In this document: positions 33,280 to 44,254 of the stretch, in pieces
Layout: every line of letters starts with the position of its first letter
Position numbering within the stretch: position 1 is the stretch's first letter
Assembly (NCBI GenBank): GCA_963989385.1
Contig: OZ022511.1
Location: forward strand, 2,356,001 to 2,420,000
Reading direction: 5' to 3'
DNA from: Ctena decussata
Lineage: Eukaryota > Mollusca > Bivalvia > Lucinida > Lucinidae
Length of the DNA stretch: 64,000 nt
Notes under the pieces: model-generated
What the model saw: the letters and a program-made list of their open reading frames with translations, nothing else
The model's database searches: none
What the model was told of the DNA's origin: nothing
Position numbers and translations under genes: made by a program

Positions 33280-35688
33280 CACGCCTGGTAAACTATCACA
33301 GGTACCTCCGCGGAGGTACCGATAAAAAGTTGTGACAGGCATCCGGAGCTACCTGTGACGGACCAAAAATAAACAAAAAGCGGTAGGTATTCGTCTTTTT
33401 TGATAAAATACATTATAACCAGGGAGTTTATTGAAAATCAAAGAATGCTATTCGACCCTTATATATATTAAGTTTTGTCACATAGTATATCCCCGGGAAC
33501 TTTACATATATACAGAAGATATGACTTTTGAAGTGGCTTTAAGGTCAGTCAAAAGTACTCAAAACAAGAACAAATCGGTTGTTTTAGGTCCTAAATGCAC
33601 TTTCTTTGCATAGGAATCTGTTTATTTGGAAACGCTGACGTAAAGTACACCTCCTTGTCCAAATATAAATGCCGTTAAACTCCAAATAAGGCTGGATCGG
33701 TAAAAAAACAACTGGAGGTGCCTGTGACGGAATGGAGGTGCCTGTGATGTAAGAAAATATAGCGAAAATCTGAAGATCTATATTGATATTCGTCATCTCT
33801 AGACCACTGCCTTGAAAGAATCGTTCATTCAACGTCGCAATAATCTATCATAATGCGAATATCAAACATATTTTTGTTAAAACGACAGACAATGATCATG
33901 AACTTATACAATCAGATTCTACATCCTGCTCTCAAAACCAAGATGGAAGTAAGTATATATTGACAATAGTTCATAAAAGACACCCATGGTAAACCGAATA
34001 AAGAGCTCTTTCCCAGACGGGTGGAAATTCACCTACCCCAAATGAAAACATCGCTAACTTCTGTTTTACCTATTTTATATTTTGAATTACAAAACAAACC
34101 AGAAAGCATAGTGTGCAGCTGTACAGGTGACCGTATTTCCAGAAGACTACAGACAAGCGGACATAAGAACACGTAACATTGATGCTTCACATCAGAAATC
34201 CAAAATCCAAAGCAGATCATCTCAAAGAGTTATTGCGCGTTTTGTTTCCATATCTTTTAGTCAAACATTGACAAGTCGTACGTAGCTGTTGAAAATTTAT
34301 TGCCTAATTCAGTGTTAGAATAGTTATGAAATTCGCTTAAATAAGAGGCAGCGTTTTTGTAAATGGCGATGCCGGACTGCCTGTTAGTCATCCCAAATCG
34401 TTAAAATTGTCGAGGTCACACGCCATGCTAGCTACTCGAAACGTTTGCAAAAACAACGTCTCGGAAGATGACTTTTATGTAGTAAAAGTGCTCTTTTGTA
34501 ACCAAATTTGATGCAGTGGCTATTCGGAGACTTTGAATTACATGTTATTTACAGCAAGATTCCGATCACTTTAATATACTAAAAGATGTAATATTGAGAA
34601 CATGTCTGCCGATGATGTAATCTGTAGGCCTTACAGATATATTTGGATTCTAGCGCTAACAATTCAAAACTAGCCAGACTGAATCACTTGTAGCACCTAT
34701 CACTCCAGTTACCACAAAGTTAACACATACAGCGAGCGTTATACGACACATGCGAGCGACACATATCAAAAGGATCAACACTATAGATACATGAACGTGT
34801 ATGGCTGTTGACGGGTATCGGCAATTTTGACAATTTGACACACCATACGTGTAGCTAGCATGACGTGTGACCTCGACAATGAATGACTCACAGCCAGCAC
34901 CTCCCGATCACAGTCATCACCAGTCACAAAAATGTTGACTCTTATTTAAGCGCACATTTCATAACGATTCTAACACTGAATTAGGCAGTTAATTTTCAGC
35001 AATTATGTGAAATTCGTCAATGTTTGACTAACAGAAGCGGAAACAAATTAGGCAATTAGGTGGTGTTTTAGAAATTTTAACATGGAATTTCATGATATAC
35101 GCATTATGATAGCTTAATGGGACGTTGAATGAATGCTTCTTTTCAAGCAGTGTTTAAGAGAAGATGTCAGTATTTCCAGCTGCAATAACTACTCAGATTT
35201 TCACTATATTTGCTTACATCACAGGCACCTCCACACCATTGCAGGCACCTCCAGCTGTTGTTTTGAAAAATCAAGCCTTATTTTTAGTCAATCGACATTT
35301 ATATTTTAGCAAGGAGGTTACCTTAACACCAGTGTGCCGAGAAAAACAGAATCGTATGCAAGATCATTGCATTTAAGACCAAAAACGGCCGAATTCTTTA
35401 TGTTTTGAGTACTGTGGGCTGACATCAGAGCCACTTCAAAAGTCGTATCTTTGGTTAATATGGAAAGTTCAGGGGGATATAATGTGTGACAAAACTTTAT
35501 GTCTATAAGGGTCGAATAGCACTTTTTGATTTTTAATAAACTCGCTGGTTATTTCATATTTTGTCAAAAAAGAGGAATACCTACCGTTTGTTGTCATTTT
35601 TTGGACAGTCACAGGCAGCTCCAGGTGCCTGTCACAACTTTTTATCGGTACCTCCGCCGGAGGTACCTGTGATAGTTTACCAGGCGTG
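33280..35688. mobile_element. 2.4-kb imperfect palindrome
   Basis: The ends CACGCCTGGTAAACTATCAC and GTGATAGTTTACCAGGCGTG are inverted. Both terminal zones contain AGGTACCTCCG(C/G)CGGAGGTACC, itself a palindrome, plus scattered AGGTGCCTGTGA boxes. Matching continues inward (GTGCTATTCGACCCTTATA, GACTTTTGAAGTGGCT, CATTCAACGTC, ATCATAATGCG) to a centre near 34480. No coding sequence was recognised, and open frames are mirror shadows. Confidence 0.85.
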
Positions 35689-36518
35689 CATTTTCTATTT
35701 AAGGAAGTTCAGTGGGGTCTTGAAATGATTTCAAGCTCACAATAATAGCCAAAATATTTCCCTGATTCGTGTTCCTAATAGTGTCAGTCATCGTAGTAAC
35801 AAAAACAAGTGGCATAATTAGGTGTAGTTTTTACTGCATTTTCGCCGCCATTTTGTTTGGGATTACTTTTTTGTGCGTAGACGACCGTTCAGAAAATTCA
35901 AATGCGATGAGTCTGCGTTCCAACTGTGCAAGGTGGTTCTGACATCATAATGTTGGATCGACGTCGTCACAACGTTGTTTAGACAATGTATGTATGCTTG
36001 GTTAAACGAAGATTGAAAAAGAAGACTGTTGTGCGATCTCCGATCATTCCATGCCTTTTGTAAAGGAAAGCTTTGTTCTGCGCGAGTGAACATAAAATCA
36101 TTACCGCATTATACCTTTTAAGAAAATATACTCGTCGAAGGTAAGGTCAGACATAAGCACCGCCAAGTCAAGGAAAGGAAATCGAGGAATATATATGCAG
36201 CCTGGAGCAAACGTATTCTTTCATGTACAATTCTTAACCTTATTTTTTTTTCTTCTAAAATATGCCCTAATGAAAACAGGTAAATACATTTAAAGAGGAG
36301 TAGCAGGAAACAGAAAAAAAATGTTTTATAATTACGGCATGAAAAAACATGCCTTTAATCCTGTAGGAACAGTTTTGCGTCCATATTTGTGCAGTCCGAT
36401 CAAAGAGCTGCGTTATGTAGCTATATTTGTATATTGCCTAACAAATCCAGTAACACCCAAATCACGAGCTGCCGCAAATGAGTAAGTGTCACCGCTAAGC
36501 TGTATGGTTACACGTTAA
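35689..36518. other. no gene seen
   Basis: Unique-looking AT-rich sequence upstream of the cysteine-rich gene; no exon recognised. Confidence 0.5.
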
Positions 36519-36755
36519 TGAGCCGCAACACGGCAAAACCAACAAAGTGGCCTGTGCACCCAGCGAAGGCTCAGATCAGTCTGGGCATCCGCCCAGTCTG
36601 ATCATTTTTGCTGTGCACGTAAAAAGTAGCAAAGGCTCAAAGCTACCTCCATGCAGACAACAAAGACTCTGATTGCACTGGGTGGATTCTCAGGCTGATT
36701 TGAGTCTTCGCTGGGCGCACATGGCATTTTGTTGGATTTGTCGCGTCGCGGCTCA
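36519..36755 (-). mobile_element. GAGCCGCGACAC MITE
   Basis: Full-length copy, TGAGCCGCAACACGGC to GTCGCGTCGCGGCTCA, minus-oriented centre. It lies about 300 bp upstream of the TATA-like box of the cysteine-rich gene. Confidence 0.9.
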
Positions 36756-36929
36756 ATTTTTAAGATGTAGGGATACACTTCCAAATTTTTCTGCCATTTT
36801 TTATTATGAGGAATAGCTTTCGTGACTGCTGGCTTGTTTCCCTGTAAGATGTATCCCTTCAAAAAGGGGATATGAGATTACTGGAAAGAATTTGCTTCCA
36901 GAGAAGAACATTCTATCCTTGAAGGGTTG

Positions 36930-37015
36930 ACCGCTATTAAGAAGGGAGACAAGAATAAAATCGGCAGATTAGTTCCTTTGAAAGTGTACAAATTCACCTC
37001 AAGGAGGTTGTATGG
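36930..37015 (+). repeat. dispersed motif of about 65 bp upstream of the TATA box
   Basis: AAGAAGGGAGACAAGAATAA ... CCTTTGAAAGTGTACAAATT resembles blocks at 54110-54185 (plus) and 12540-12640 (minus). All three can be read as KGDKxKxxxLLPLKVYxFT-like peptides, but there is no surrounding gene. Confidence 0.45.
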
Positions 37016-37050
37016 GTTTAAGGCATATTTGAAGTGCTTGGCTTTTAGGG

Positions 37051-37058
37051 TATTTAAG
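37051..37058 (+). promoter_or_regulatory. TATA-like box of the cysteine-rich gene
   Basis: TATTTAAG lies 53 bp before the start codon at 37104. A TSS about 30 bp downstream would fall near TGACTGGATTGTCAGCTC, giving a short 5' leader. Assigned from position and sequence only. Confidence 0.4.
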
Positions 37059-37103
37059 AGACTCCCACTGGGAGTATCTGACTGGATTGTCAGCTCTATC
37101 AAC

Positions 37104-37176
37104 ATGAAGTTGTTGTCGCTTCTACTGATGTGCTTGGCAATTATCGGCAGCGTTCACGGAGGGGGCGGGGTTAATA
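37104..37176 (+). CDS. secreted cysteine-rich peptide, exon 1 (signal peptide)
   Basis: The start ATG follows CTATCAAC. The 24 codons plus one base encode MKLLSLLLMCLAIIGSVHG followed by GGGVN: a basic n-region, a hydrophobic core rich in Leu/Ile, and a probable cleavage site after VHG at about residue 19. The exon ends at donor ATA/GTAAGAT in phase 1. A TATA-like element sits 53 bp upstream. A SINE begins 50 bp into the intron, and Penelope/LINE debris fills the rest of an 11.5-kb intron 1. The next exon in phase is 48709-48774. Joined, the four exons give 318 nt with no internal stop. The family is not recognised, and function is unknown beyond predicted secretion. Confidence 0.65.
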
Positions 37177-37226
37177 GTAAGATTATCATTTTATTTCTTT
37201 CGATTATCAGTAATTAAATATTTGAT

Positions 37227-37501
37227 TTGATTGATTGATTGATTTATTGCTTAACGTCCACGGTAAACAGCTATGGTCATGTCGGGACGGTCAGTTAACC
37301 TAACTACACTATTCCTGGGCAGGCTTAGACCTCCTAAGCGGTTAACCAGTACTAAGTGCACATACTTTCGCCAGTAACTGACAACTGCCCTTCTTGAATC
37401 AGCGGAAGGAGAAACGAAAGTATATGGCCAGACCGGGTTTCGAACCCAGGACTTCTGACTTATGAGTCAGGTGCCCTACCGATTGCGCTACGCGGCCCGG
37501 C
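37227..37501 (-). mobile_element. tRNA-derived SINE with TSD, copy 2
   Basis: Reverse-oriented copy of the SINE at 8651-8931: tRNA-like head at 37430-37501, body with CCTAAGCGGTTAACC, tail (TTGA)n. A perfect 15-bp target-site duplication, AATTAAATATTTGAT, flanks it (37212-37226 and 37502-37516). The clean TSD implies recent retroposition into intron 1 of the cysteine-rich gene. Confidence 0.9.
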
Positions 37502-37569
37502 AATTAAATATTTGATAATAATAACATAAAATGCTGTCTTTTTCAGCGTTACCCATGTCAGTACCATTT

Positions 37570-38740
37570 GTTGCCATGGTTACAGGGATGTGCTGCGGCG
37601 CCTAAACACTGAAGATGTTGTCGGTGATCTTCCTGCTTGCACCTGTAGCTCCTCTAAATACTGTTACCAACCAGCAGGTCACATTATAACTGGTGATCTT
37701 GGCATCGGTACGAATAACAAATTGAGGGAGTTACTCTCCAAAGGCCCTAAATATAGAGAGCCTAAGTCGTTCAGTTGGAAACAGAATTCAACATTAATTA
37801 TGGATTCTGTTGAAGACTATGCTAGACGCTGGGCTAAGCAGGAGGAAGCTGAAGTTTACACACTATCTGAGTGGGTCAAATCGATAGCGTCTTTGGTGAA
37901 CAGGCGGATTTCTATCTTAAGCTGAAGTTGACACACTATCTGAGTGGGTCAAATCGATAGCGTCTTTGGTGAACAGGCGGATTTCTATCTTAAGCGCGAC
38001 TATGTCTACCTGATGTAAATCGGTCTTAGACACTCCTGACGTCGCTGCTGAGCTAGCTGATCTCCATGATAAATATGTCGTAGTTCCAGCAGACAAAGCA
38101 TCTAACAACATTGTGTTTGTTTGCAAGACACACTACATCAACTGCTTGAGAGAGGAGCTTGGTTTGAACACTTCGGAAGGAAACCCACAACTGCTTGAGA
38201 GAGGAGCTTGGTTTGAACACTTCGGAAGGAAAACCTACATGTACATGCACTTCGTTGTCCAAAGAGGAAATTCTAAGAAACCACAAGACGGTTCTACTTT
38301 CCTTTGGTATATCCACAGCAGAGGAAGATCTTAATCTTCCAAAACTGTATTGGATCCCTAAGTTACATAAAGATCCATATAAGCATCGATATATTGCGGG
38401 TTCAGCTAAGTGCTCAACTAAGTCTCTCTCTCTCAGATTCTTACAAGAATCCTAACCGGCAGTTAAGGATAGTCTTCAGAAACATTGTGATCTATCTTAC
38501 GCAAGAAGTGGCGTAAATCAGATGTGGATCCTAAAAAGTTCTAAAGAACTTTTGGAAAGTTTAAAAGCCCAAGCACTTTTTGAAGTAGATAGCATAAAAA
38601 AACTTCGATTTCTCTACGCTTTATACAACAATACCACATAACAAATTAAAATCTAAATTAAAAGAAATTGTTAACAATTGTTTCTTTCACAAAAACGGAA
38701 ATCGTCGGTACAAATACATTGTTCTTGGGTATATGGACAC
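37570..38740 (+). pseudogene. Penelope-type reverse transcriptase, broken N-terminal half
   Basis: Fragments in several frames read CTCSSSKYCYQPAGH, GPKYREPKSFSW, MDSVEDYARRWAKQE, LPKLYWIPKLHKDPY and RYIAGSAKCSTK, in the order expected for the region before the RT core. The reading frame is broken by a 73-bp tandem duplication (37848-37920 / 37921-37993), a 49-bp one (38140-38188 / 38189-38237), stops, and damage around the first RT motif near 38600-38640. The 5' end is missing before about 37570. It was an inserted mobile element, now dead, in intron 1. Confidence 0.8.
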
Positions 38741-39479
38741 ATATTTTGTTAAGGACCACTCTGAGGTTCATACAAAATATTCTGAAGATGATGTCATTAA
38801 AATGCTGGAATTTCTTATCGACAATATTTACGTGGAGTTTAGCGGACAGATTTTTCAACAGACAGTTGGCATTCCCATGGGCACTAACTGCGCCCACTTA
38901 CTTGCCGACTTAGTTCTTTACGGGTATGAGGCGGAGTTTATACAAGGGCTCTTAAAAGAAGGTAATAAACACCTTGTACAGAAATTCAACTTTACCTACA
39001 GGTACATAGATGATGTTCTGTCTCTGAATAATCCAAAGATTTCAGAGTATATTGACCTCATCTATCCATGTGAACTTCAAATTAAAGATACCACAGAGTC
39101 CAGTTCATCTGCTTCATACTTAGATTGCTATCTCTATATTGACAATGGAAAGCTTGTTACTAGGCTTTATGACAAGAGGGACGACTTCAACTTTCCCATA
39201 GTTAACTTTCCATTTCTGAGTAGTAATATTCCTTCGGCACCTTCATACGGAGTTTATGTTTCTCAACTAGTCCGCTATGCTAGGGCCTGTTTCAAATATC
39301 AAGACTTTGTTGAAAGAGGGAAGCTACTCACTCAGAAACTGCTGAAGCAGGGTTATCATAAAACAAAGCTTGTGTCGACAGTTCAAAAGTTTTATGAGAG
39401 ACACTATGACCTTGTTGAGCCCTACAATGTGGCCGTTTCTAAACTAATCTCTGATTTGATGGCCTCAGTCGAAGCTTAG
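38733..39479 (+). pseudogene. Penelope-type reverse transcriptase, C-terminal half (open)
   Basis: An open stretch of 248 codons contains FQQTVGIPMGTNCAHLLADL (the usual NCAP is NCAH here), the catalytic box FTYRYIDDVLSLNN, SASYLDCYL, LYDKRDDFNFPIVNFPF and YGVYVSQLVRYARACFKYQD, ending with a stop after DLMASVEA. The GIPMG and YIDD motifs and their order identify an RNA-directed DNA polymerase of the type seen with Penelope-like retroelements in aquatic animals; exact clade is uncertain. No GIY-YIG endonuclease follows. The missing upstream RT motifs make it inactive although this part is intact. Confidence 0.8.
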
Positions 39480-40449
39480 TTAAGCTTTCAAATACCGGAC
39501 ATTCATTTTCACTGACTTTTTTCACAGATACATAGATATGGCGGGTGTATTATAATAGGCAGGTGATGCTTACTACCCCGCGGGCACCTGATCACACCTC
39601 TGTTTTGGGGTCCATGTCTGTGTATCTAAAATATTCCGGAATTGTCTATGTTTAACTGACCTACGAGTTCGGACTTATATTTCGGATACTTTGGCCACTA
39701 TCATTTAAAAGTCAAAATCCGATTCAAAGGGACAATATCATTAAGGCCGTTTTCTTGGTGCACTGCGTTTTTCTTCATACTTTCTACAAATGAATAATAA
39801 TATATTGCCTTTTCCTACGCAAGACATGGGTTTGGTTTAAACATATTTATTCGCATCTTTATTTACAAACCTGACACAAATTTATACTTGGAATAAGTTT
39901 ATGCAGACACTGCCTATTTAGTTTCTCTCCTTGTAACACAGGTGGAAAGGGGTTGTTGTAATGTCATCTGTGGTGCCCCAACGATCTCGCAAGGTTATGG
40001 GATAGATAAGACTAGGCCTTGTAACACAATAAACTCTATGGAAAAATAAATGATATAAATTCAGATCTATAGTCAAAATAGCCAGCAATAAAATATGAAT
40101 GTATACAAATATTGGATTATCTGAACCAGAAGACAAGTAGAAAAAGAAAATGAAACGATCCAGTAAAGAGCCAAACAAAAACTGAGTAAATAATATCTAA
40201 GGCAGAAAAAGAAAAGAAAAAAAAAATACTTTAACAATACTGGAATTGAATCAACACAACAAAGAGAACGTTTTGAAACAAAAGCGCGAGCGTGAGATGT
40301 GGCCCGGGGTTGGACTTGAAGCAGCTGATTCCTAGAGGGTACTGGTCATAGGAAAGTAGAAAAGCCATGCCTTTATGTGTACACTTAAATAAAGTAACTT
40401 TAGAATTGAAAATATAAATATATAGAGTTTTTAACGCACATTAAGAGTA
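39480..40449. other. retroelement 3' region, no gene
   Basis: The first about 250 bp follow the RT stop and are probably its 3' region. The rest is AT-rich with no supported exon. Confidence 0.5.
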
Positions 40450-40930
40450 TAAAAATTTAAAGAGTAACTACACTTCAGAACTGACTGAATCAGATCCCAA
40501 ACCCTATCCCCAACATCAAAGGGAAAGATTGACAAAGACATCCCAACAAACAATACATTACAAGTGATAAGCCGAGTCAGCAGCTCTTTCCCAAATAGAT
40601 GGCAACTCAGCTATCTTTATTGATTTCAGGTTATAACGTATATCAGATCAGTCGATTTACAGTCCAGTTCAGAATTATTGACGACTGAAAATGTTCTGCC
40701 ATTGACAGATGATGTAATGGTAGATTTGGTACATAAATGTTTACAACAATTACACTTCTTGGCATTGCACTTAGAGATATTAGGATACATTCCAGGTCTT
40801 TTGAATGGATTGGAATACTTGTGAAGTATTGGAGACTTAATTGGAGTTAATCTAACACGGGAGTTATTGCGAAGAACGTTAAAATCTGATACCCCATTGA
40901 GGTTGACTGAAAAGGAAGAACATAAATTTA
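40450..40930 (-). pseudogene. Penelope-type element 3' fragment (Cys-rich linker and tail)
   Basis: On the minus strand an open stretch reads ...LNGVSDFNVLRNNSRVRL, SPILHKYSNPFKRPGMY, KCNAKKCNCCKHLCTKS, VNGRTFSVV and LDCKSTDLIYVIT, then stop near 40627. The Cys cluster followed by TFxVxN...DCKSTxxIY matches the linker that precedes the GIY-YIG domain in Penelope-like proteins; the nuclease itself is absent. After the stop comes a tail (40450-40627) whose reverse complement also ends the plus-strand element at about 43703-43886. Confidence 0.6.
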
Positions 40931-41438
40931 AAGACCTTATTCTTACTGAAGGTTGGAAAGTTTAATATCATTTATTGAATTAGGAATCCTTACAGAAGAC
41001 GCGGAATGCAGCCTAATGGGAGTTAAATTAATTCTAAGCCTGTTAGTGATACTCATAGTTGTTTGATTGGTGGTGATACCGTCAAGAGAGAAGCAACACT
41101 CATACCGGTTATCAGACAAGGCTAATGAAAATATGCTTATAACAATTTCCTTTTGAACAAGGAATGATATAACAAATACCCGCGATTCATATCTATGTCT
41201 AATTCAAGTCCACAGAACGAAAAGCAAGGAACCGCTATACAACGAGATACGAATGCTGGTCAACTCCTGACCTTCAATACGGTATCGAAAAGGATTGATG
41301 CAAAGGGACAAGAGAATGGCAACTGATTGCAAAACAATCCCTGAGGATTGAAACAATAAAAGCATTAAATGACTGTACGGGGAGACTGTTTAGAGCCATC
41401 CACAACAGCACAGCCACAAGAACTCTGATATGCAAATT
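40931..41438. other. no gene recognised
   Basis: Between retroelement fragments; no recognisable motif. Confidence 0.45.
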
Positions 41439-41525
41439 TAAAGAGTAACTACACTTCAGGACCTGACTGAATCATATCCCAAACCCTATCCCCAACATCA
41501 AAGGGAAAGATTGACAAAGATTGCG
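41439..41525 (-). repeat. truncated copy of Penelope-type tail
   Basis: AAATTTAAAGAGTAACTACA ... GGGAAAGATTGACAAAGA matches the first part of 40450-40540 and the reverse complement of about 43795-43886, then stops abruptly. Confidence 0.85.
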
Positions 41526-41529
41526 TCAG

Positions 41530-42430
41530 CTGAATTTAATTTAAGATCGTTTTGTATCTTGGATATATTTCTGAATTGCTTCATAAATCAGTTCAGCTAT
41601 CTCTAGCGGTATAGAGGTGTTCCCAGTTAAGAGCAGATCGGAAGTGATCCGACAGTGTTGTGAGATGGTGAGTATAAGTGCGTTTCTTTGTTGTTGATAA
41701 ATAGGACAGTGCAGCAGAAAATGTTCTGCATTTGCGAGATCACCATATCAACAAAGCGGTGAATTGCTCAGGCGTCAAAGAAAGATATCGTAATTCAAAG
41801 AACTATGAGACGCGTGTGAAATATCTGTAGCCGCCGTTCTCTGATGTAAAAGTGCTTAGGGGCAATTAGGTTATCTTTGTTAAGACTAGACTTAAATGCA
41901 TACCGGTATCAGAACTTTAATTTCAAACTTTAAATTATCCCAGTCTCTCACAGTTGTGGGGAAAAATGAACTGAAATAATATGTGATACATGAGTCATTT
42001 TTTGAAGGTCATTAGCATTCTTAAGTTGTATCTAGTACTTCGGCCAACAAGTGGGGGAACTAAGGTTGAAAAATAAGTTGGGCTTAACTTGCAGTACAGT
42101 CTATCAAACAGCATCAGTTTAGTTTATTTCGTCTTGCATTGAGAGTCTCCCATTCTATTTTGCGATATAAAATATTAAGGGATATTAATTTTGTAGCACC
42201 AGTTGCTATTCTTGCTGCTTCTTACTGAATCTGTTTAGGTTCATCATTTTCGTATTGTGAACAATAAGCCCAAACTTCGTATCCATACTCAAGAATCGGC
42301 CTGATAAAACTTATGCATATTTTTCCAAAGATTTTCTGTCTAGTTGAAACTTTGGCCTACGCATGACATTAATCCTTTTCCATATTTTTCTTATATATAA
42401 TCTATATGTTTGCGCCAAGTGCAGTCGTTA
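41530..42430 (-). pseudogene. LINE (jockey/CR1-like) ORF2 3' part, decayed
   Basis: On the minus strand, pieces in shifting frames read SLEKICISFIRPILEYGYEV (RT thumb), IQ-EAARIATGATKLIS, IEWETLNARRNKL, YFSTLVPPLVGRSTRYNLR, FIFPTTVRDWDNLKFEI and ANAEHFLLHCPIYQQQRNAL. This order (FIRPILEY, AARIxTGA, WETLxxRR, YNLR, RDWDNL, EHFLLHCP) is the characteristic C-terminal region of non-LTR retrotransposon ORF2. Several stops and frameshifts make it dead. The upstream RT core is not present in the window. Confidence 0.75.
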
Positions 42431-42454
42431 GAAAAGAATAGGTGTTTATGAAAC

Positions 42455-43886
42455 TTACTCATGTCTCATATCATTGAAGCATTCAACTCAACGTCTAGAT
42501 ACATGGACGACCTTTTAAATATTGGCAATCCTTATTTTGAAGGAATGGTTAGTCAAATTTATCCTGCTGAATTGCAGTTAAATAAAGCAAATACTTCTGA
42601 TACCGAGGCCCCATTTATCAATTTTAGACGGATTTGCTTCATCTAAAATTTATGACAAACGCGAAGATTTTGATTTCAACATTGTTAATTAAACGTATTT
42701 GGATGGTGATGTTCCTCGCACCACTTCTTATGGTGTTTACATTTCTCAGCTTATTCGCTTCGCTGGGATGTCTAGTTATTTGGCTGATTTCAATGCTCGT
42801 AATAAAAGTTTGACTGCCGAGCTTTTACAGCAGGGGTATCGGTATCATCAACTTCGGAAACCTTTTCTAAACACTTTGAATTGGTTTCTAAATATAATAC
42901 AAGGTTAAGGTAACTTTTGCAACAAGGCCTATCGGAACCTGAATTTTATGGTGACTTAGGGTTAGGGTCTTTAAATTAGTATATTAATTACGCAAAATCG
43001 TAGGGAAAACAGAATTTCCTGATCAATTTAAGAAAATCATCATGCGATTTCAACGCATTGGCTATGACATAGATGTAATGCGACAGTCGGCATGCTTAGT
43101 GGTTAACCGAATCACGGTTAACATCTTTGCTGTCCGCTTTAATTGCACGCCGTTGGGTCGGGGTTCAGACTCTATGATAGCCCCTACATAAAGCTATATA
43201 TTAGTTGGTTGGGGCTGGATGTTTTTCTGTTTCTTGGCCCACCGGGGTTCCACTGGTGGTCTTCTTTTGCTCCAGTGTTCCAGTGGTATTGCTGACGCCC
43301 CAGGGATCTCCAGGTGTCTCAACACGTTTTGGCTGTCGAGTCCTCATCCTTTCTTCAACACGGTCTTTTCTTGATTTTAATTGTTGACCGTGATGACTCT
43401 CTGATGAGTTGGGGGACCTCCATACGAACCGAACTACCAACTAATTGTGTGCACCGCGGCGGAGGGTGAGGATGAAGGTTTGGACACAGTAAACCCGGTC
43501 TAAACCCCCAGTAGTTATTACTGACCCGCGTCCCAAGGCGGTACTTTCGTTGCGGTTGCATTTGTTTTATGTTCGGTGATGTTTTATTCATTGTGTTCTG
43601 ATTTTAACCCTTCCATAATAAAAATAGAAAAAAGGTAAAACTAGTTGTTAAATGTTTTTCGTATAATTTGCTTAGTCTGTTGTAACCCTTCTGTTGGTCT
43701 AAATTATTTAGATCAATAAAGATAGCTGAGTTGCCACCTATTTGGGAAAGAGCTGCTGACTCGGCTTATCACTTGTAATTTATTGTTTGTTGGGATGCCT
43801 TTGTCAGTCTTTCCCTTTGATGTTGGGGATAGGGTTTGGGATCTGATTTAGTCAGTTCCTGAAGTGTAGTTACTCTTTAAATTTGC
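42455..43886 (+). pseudogene. Penelope-type element, 5'-truncated copy A
   Basis: Begins in the RT core (STSRYMDDLLNIGNPYF), then SQIYPAELQLNK, TTSYGVYISQLIRFAG, LTAELLQQGYRYHQLRK, and after frameshifts QQGLSEPEFYGDL, GYDIDVMRQSACLVVN and SDSMIAP. A non-coding tail continues to about 43886 (CTTCTTTTGCTCCAGTGTTC; CAATAAAGATAGCTGAGTTG; AGTGTAGTTACTCTTTAAAT). 5' truncation and multiple breaks are typical of dead retrocopies. Its tail is shared, inverted, with 40450-40627. Confidence 0.75.
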
Positions 43887-44254
43887 TCCAAAGATATGTC
43901 AAGGGAAGATCTACTGAAACCAGACATGCATATAGGGATATTACCTGTTTTTCACGGTTGATTGAACATAGAAAATATTCAGGCTTTAGCACAGTTTCTA
44001 AGTAACCACAATGGCTACAGCAGTCTTCAAACTTGCTTCATTGATACATCTAGGTAAGATCTACAGAAGACAGTGATGCATATCCCGCAGTGAGCATTAT
44101 ATTATAGTCAAGTAATTTTGCCTTATATCTCGAGGACGTTTTGATGTATAAATATTATTGCTCGGGAAAATGGCTCAGTATGACAGATAGTTTGATCTTA
44201 ATCTAACAATATGTCACAGTGACCTAAATTTCATGGTGAAGCGAGTTCGTCTTA
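43887..44254. other. no gene seen
   Basis: Spacer between the two convergent retroelement fragments. Confidence 0.5.

Noticed and set aside
37541..37625. Strong acceptor CTGTCTTTTTCAG followed by CGTTACCC
   Set aside because: The downstream reading frame hits a stop quickly and the sequence merges into the Penelope-type element, so it is not an exon of the cysteine gene.
43201..43591. Overlapping short frames in the tail of Penelope-type copy A
   Set aside because: They correspond to the non-coding or decayed tail also present in copy B, with no consistent frame between copies.
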